DNA of 64,000 nt from Henriciella litoralis (GTDB lineage: Bacteria > Pseudomonadota > Alphaproteobacteria > Caulobacterales > Hyphomonadaceae), in contig NZ_NCSS01000004.1 in the NCBI RefSeq assembly GCF_002088935.1, positions 558,001 through 622,000 on the forward strand, in the 5' to 3' direction. Both the position numbers and the translations under genes were made by a program. Positions within the stretch are counted from its first letter, which is position 1, and each line of letters starts with the position of its first letter. A model generated the notes under the pieces. It saw only the letters and a list, made by a program, of their open reading frames with translations. It searched no databases and was not told where the DNA came from. Shown one piece after another: positions 62,761 through 64,000 of the stretch.

Positions 62761-63035
62761 ATTAGGTTATCTTTAGATGATAACTTTGTCAAGGAGCCAA
62801 CCGAACCCAAGGGGCCGAACAAATCGTCGAACAGATCACCGAACCAGGCCTCAAACACATCCACTTCGGACGAAGTGACCGGCACGCGCTTCAGCCACTC
62901 ATCGGTGACGCGCCAGTCGGTCAACTCTGGTTCGGGACGTCCACGCGGCTTCGGTTCCGGAATCTGCGCGTAGTCGTAAAGATCAATTTTTGCCGCGCGC
63001 GAACGCTGCCGGCGTTTGGGTACGGAATTGGACAT
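62757..63035 (-). CDS. unknown protein, first gene of the TA-recombinase operon
   Basis: 92 residues from the ATG at 63035 (MSNSVPKRRQRSRAAKIDLY); an earlier start at 63080 is possible. Basic N terminus, a proline-rich middle (AQIPEPKPRGRPEPELTDWR), then acidic and aromatic helices (VDVFEAWFGDLFDDLFGPL). No family recognised. Its stop overlaps tumE by 4 nt. It could be a third TA component or a recombination helper; both are inference. Confidence 0.68.
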   Translation of the reverse strand: MSNSVPKRRQRSRAAKIDLYDYAQIPEPKPRGRPEPELTDWRVTDEWLKRVPVTSSEVDVFEAWFGDLFDDLFGPLGSVGSLTKLSSKDNLI

Positions 63036-63182
63036 GAAGCGACTGTGCCGCCCCGTAGTACGCGGAGAAATGCTCCGCATCCGGGTGAAGCGTCAACGGC
63101 GGCGAAGACAGGTGTTCGGCGGTGCTGCGCCAAATGCCTGGCCAATCAAGACGAACATGTTCCCCGATAAAGAGTAAGAGTT

Positions 63183-63238
63183 CGGCGGCTTTCGCCGTGA
63201 CGGGTTTGGAGGTCGAGAGAGAGGCTCTCGGCCGACCT
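63183..63238 (+). promoter_or_regulatory. structured 5' leader of the DUF932 gene
   Basis: Two hairpins precede the DUF932 start: CGGCG-GCTTT-CGCCG (63183-63197) and a larger one joining AGGTCG with CGACCT (63210-63238) with internal GAGAG/CTCTC pairs. They end about 18 nt before the ATG, in a region free of other genes on this strand. This is likely a cis-acting RNA or promoter structure. Function unknown. Confidence 0.5.
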
Positions 63239-63255
63239 GTCGCGGAGATTGACCC

Positions 63256-64000
63256 ATGACCAACCTTGAAACCCTGGACGGCCGGCGCGACGCGAGCGGC
63301 GGTTACAAAGTCGATATCTCGCGCGGAGAGCGGATCGGCCGCGTCTCCTCGGAATGGTTTTCCCGGCCGAATGACGAGCGCTATCTGTCCCTGTCGGAGC
63401 TCTACGCGTCGGTGAAGGGCCGCGCCGAGCGCAGCCGCACGCGGACAGTCGAGAGCGCGGCGATCCGCGTTGAAGCCCATCGCGACGATCCGGAAAACCT
63501 GGCGCTCATCCTGCCCGACGCCGAGGCGCCGGTCGCGCCGACCCATTGGAGCTTCGGCCAGCTCGCCAGCCTAGTCAGCGCGCCGGCGGCCTATCTGCGC
63601 CAGCTCCCGGCGCCGCTTGCGGGCATCAATCTGCAATACGGGCTCACCGCTACCCAAGCCGAGCAGATCAAGACGCTGGAAACCGAGGATGGGCGCACGG
63701 AGCTGCGCGCTGTCACCGGCCCGGATTATGGCCGCATCTATGACCACGAACTCGTCGCCGCCGTGCAAAAGATCGCAGGCAACGGCATCGGCGATACACG
63801 CTGGAAAGTGCCCGGCACGCTCGACTGGTCGAGCGGCGTCTACAATCCGATGGTCGACATCACCAAGGACACGACCACGCTCTACGCCTCCGACCGAGAC
63901 GTCTTCCTCTTCCTGGTCGACGACATGAACCCGATCGAGGCGGGCAAGCTGTCCGACGGATCTCCCGATCTCTATTTCCGGGGCTTCTATTGCTGGAATT
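63256..64000 (+). CDS. DUF932 protein (3' truncated)
   Basis: About 248 codons to the window end; the full family is about 400. It begins MTNLETLDGRRDASGGYKVD and shows FGQLASLVSAPAAYLRQLPA, EDGRTELRAVTGPDYGRIYD and YASDRDVFLFLVDDMNPIEA, as in DUF932 proteins of plasmids and integrative elements. Biochemical role unknown. Divergent from the recombinase operon. Confidence 0.88.
   Translation, partial: MTNLETLDGRRDASGGYKVDISRGERIGRVSSEWFSRPNDERYLSLSELYASVKGRAERSRTRTVESAAIRVEAHRDDPENLALILPDAEAPVAPTHWSFGQLASLVSAPAAYLRQLPAPLAGINLQYGLTATQAEQIKTLETEDGRTELRAVTGPDYGRIYDHELVAAVQKIAGNGIGDTRWKVPGTLDWSSGVYNPMVDITKDTTTLYASDRDVFLFLVDDMNPIEAGKLSDGSPDLYFRGFYCWN

Larger units (their letters stand above)
60381..64000. 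mobile_element. integrative element at tRNA-Ser(CGA), left end
   Basis: The element begins at the tRNA 3' end (core site likely within the T-arm/acceptor sequence) and runs beyond the window. It carries a large serine recombinase adjacent to the tRNA, a TumE/TumA-like toxin-antitoxin pair, an unknown protein and a DUF932 gene typical of plasmids and islands. The right end and second att copy are not in the window. Confidence 0.85.

Noticed and set aside
60381..64000. Prophage as the identity of the tRNA-Ser element
   Set aside because: No structural phage, lysis or packaging genes are visible; the DUF932 gene and TA pair point to an integrative plasmid-like element, but too little is in the window to be sure.

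Overview
The window looks like chromosome of a GC-rich alphaproteobacterium, most likely a marine member of the Hyphomonadaceae or a close relative. Supporting signs are a permuted two-piece tmRNA gene, an alpha-type SspB, a ChvI/ChvG two-component system linked to EIIA-Man and HPr, a TonB-dependent receptor, Tad-pilus-like proteins, DUF4169 and DUF3088 proteins, and an L21 with a long C-terminal extension. The family assignment is inference; no 16S rRNA is present.

Layout. 1-9.6 kb: the end of an Mrp/ApbC ATPase, DUF3088, an SMP-30 lactonase, dihydrofolate reductase, a VUT-family transporter, an SDR, an AhpD-like protein, aquaporin Z, thymidylate synthase and two TadG-like proteins. 9.7-12.1 kb: tmRNA, a small membrane protein and SspB (two parts of the same ribosome-rescue/proteolysis route), then a thioesterase and a SET protein. 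12.1-20.5 kb: MAPEG, a RusA-like protein, a TonB receptor, a diguanylate cyclase, a low-GC pentapeptide-repeat gene, ferrochelatase and fumarase. 20.5-21.2 kb: a toxin-antitoxin pair whose antitoxin fuses an N-terminal HTH to CcdA, with a multi-half-site palindrome over its start codon.

21.3-36.6 kb: metabolic and small-protein genes. A SulP transporter is followed by two broken copies of its own 3' end, with a tail-collar protein, acetyltransferase, MarR regulator and membrane proteins between and beside them. 36.7-40.3 kb: a PcrA/UvrD helicase whose 3' terminal 150 bp are repeated 592 bp downstream. Each copy ends in the same stop codon, followed at once by a GTG start for a different small protein, so the locus looks like a cassette site.

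40.3-60.2 kb: GyrI-like, MORN-repeat, MFS, caspase-like and acyltransferase genes. Then come chvI, an alcohol/aldehyde oxidation cluster (GAF-Fis regulator, ALDH, ADH, DUF779), a cyclophilin, chvG, EIIA-Man and HPr. No hprK lies between chvG and the EIIA gene. A DASS transporter and the proB-obg-GNAT-rpmA-rplU group follow.

60.3-64 kb: tRNA-Ser(CGA) is the attachment site of an integrative element that runs off the window. Its large serine recombinase is the last gene of a four-gene operon (unknown protein, TumE-like toxin, TumA-like antitoxin, recombinase) in which every junction is a 4-nt overlap. The recombinase's last codons are read antisense through the tRNA gene. A DUF932 gene, cut by the window end, diverges from this operon behind a structured leader.
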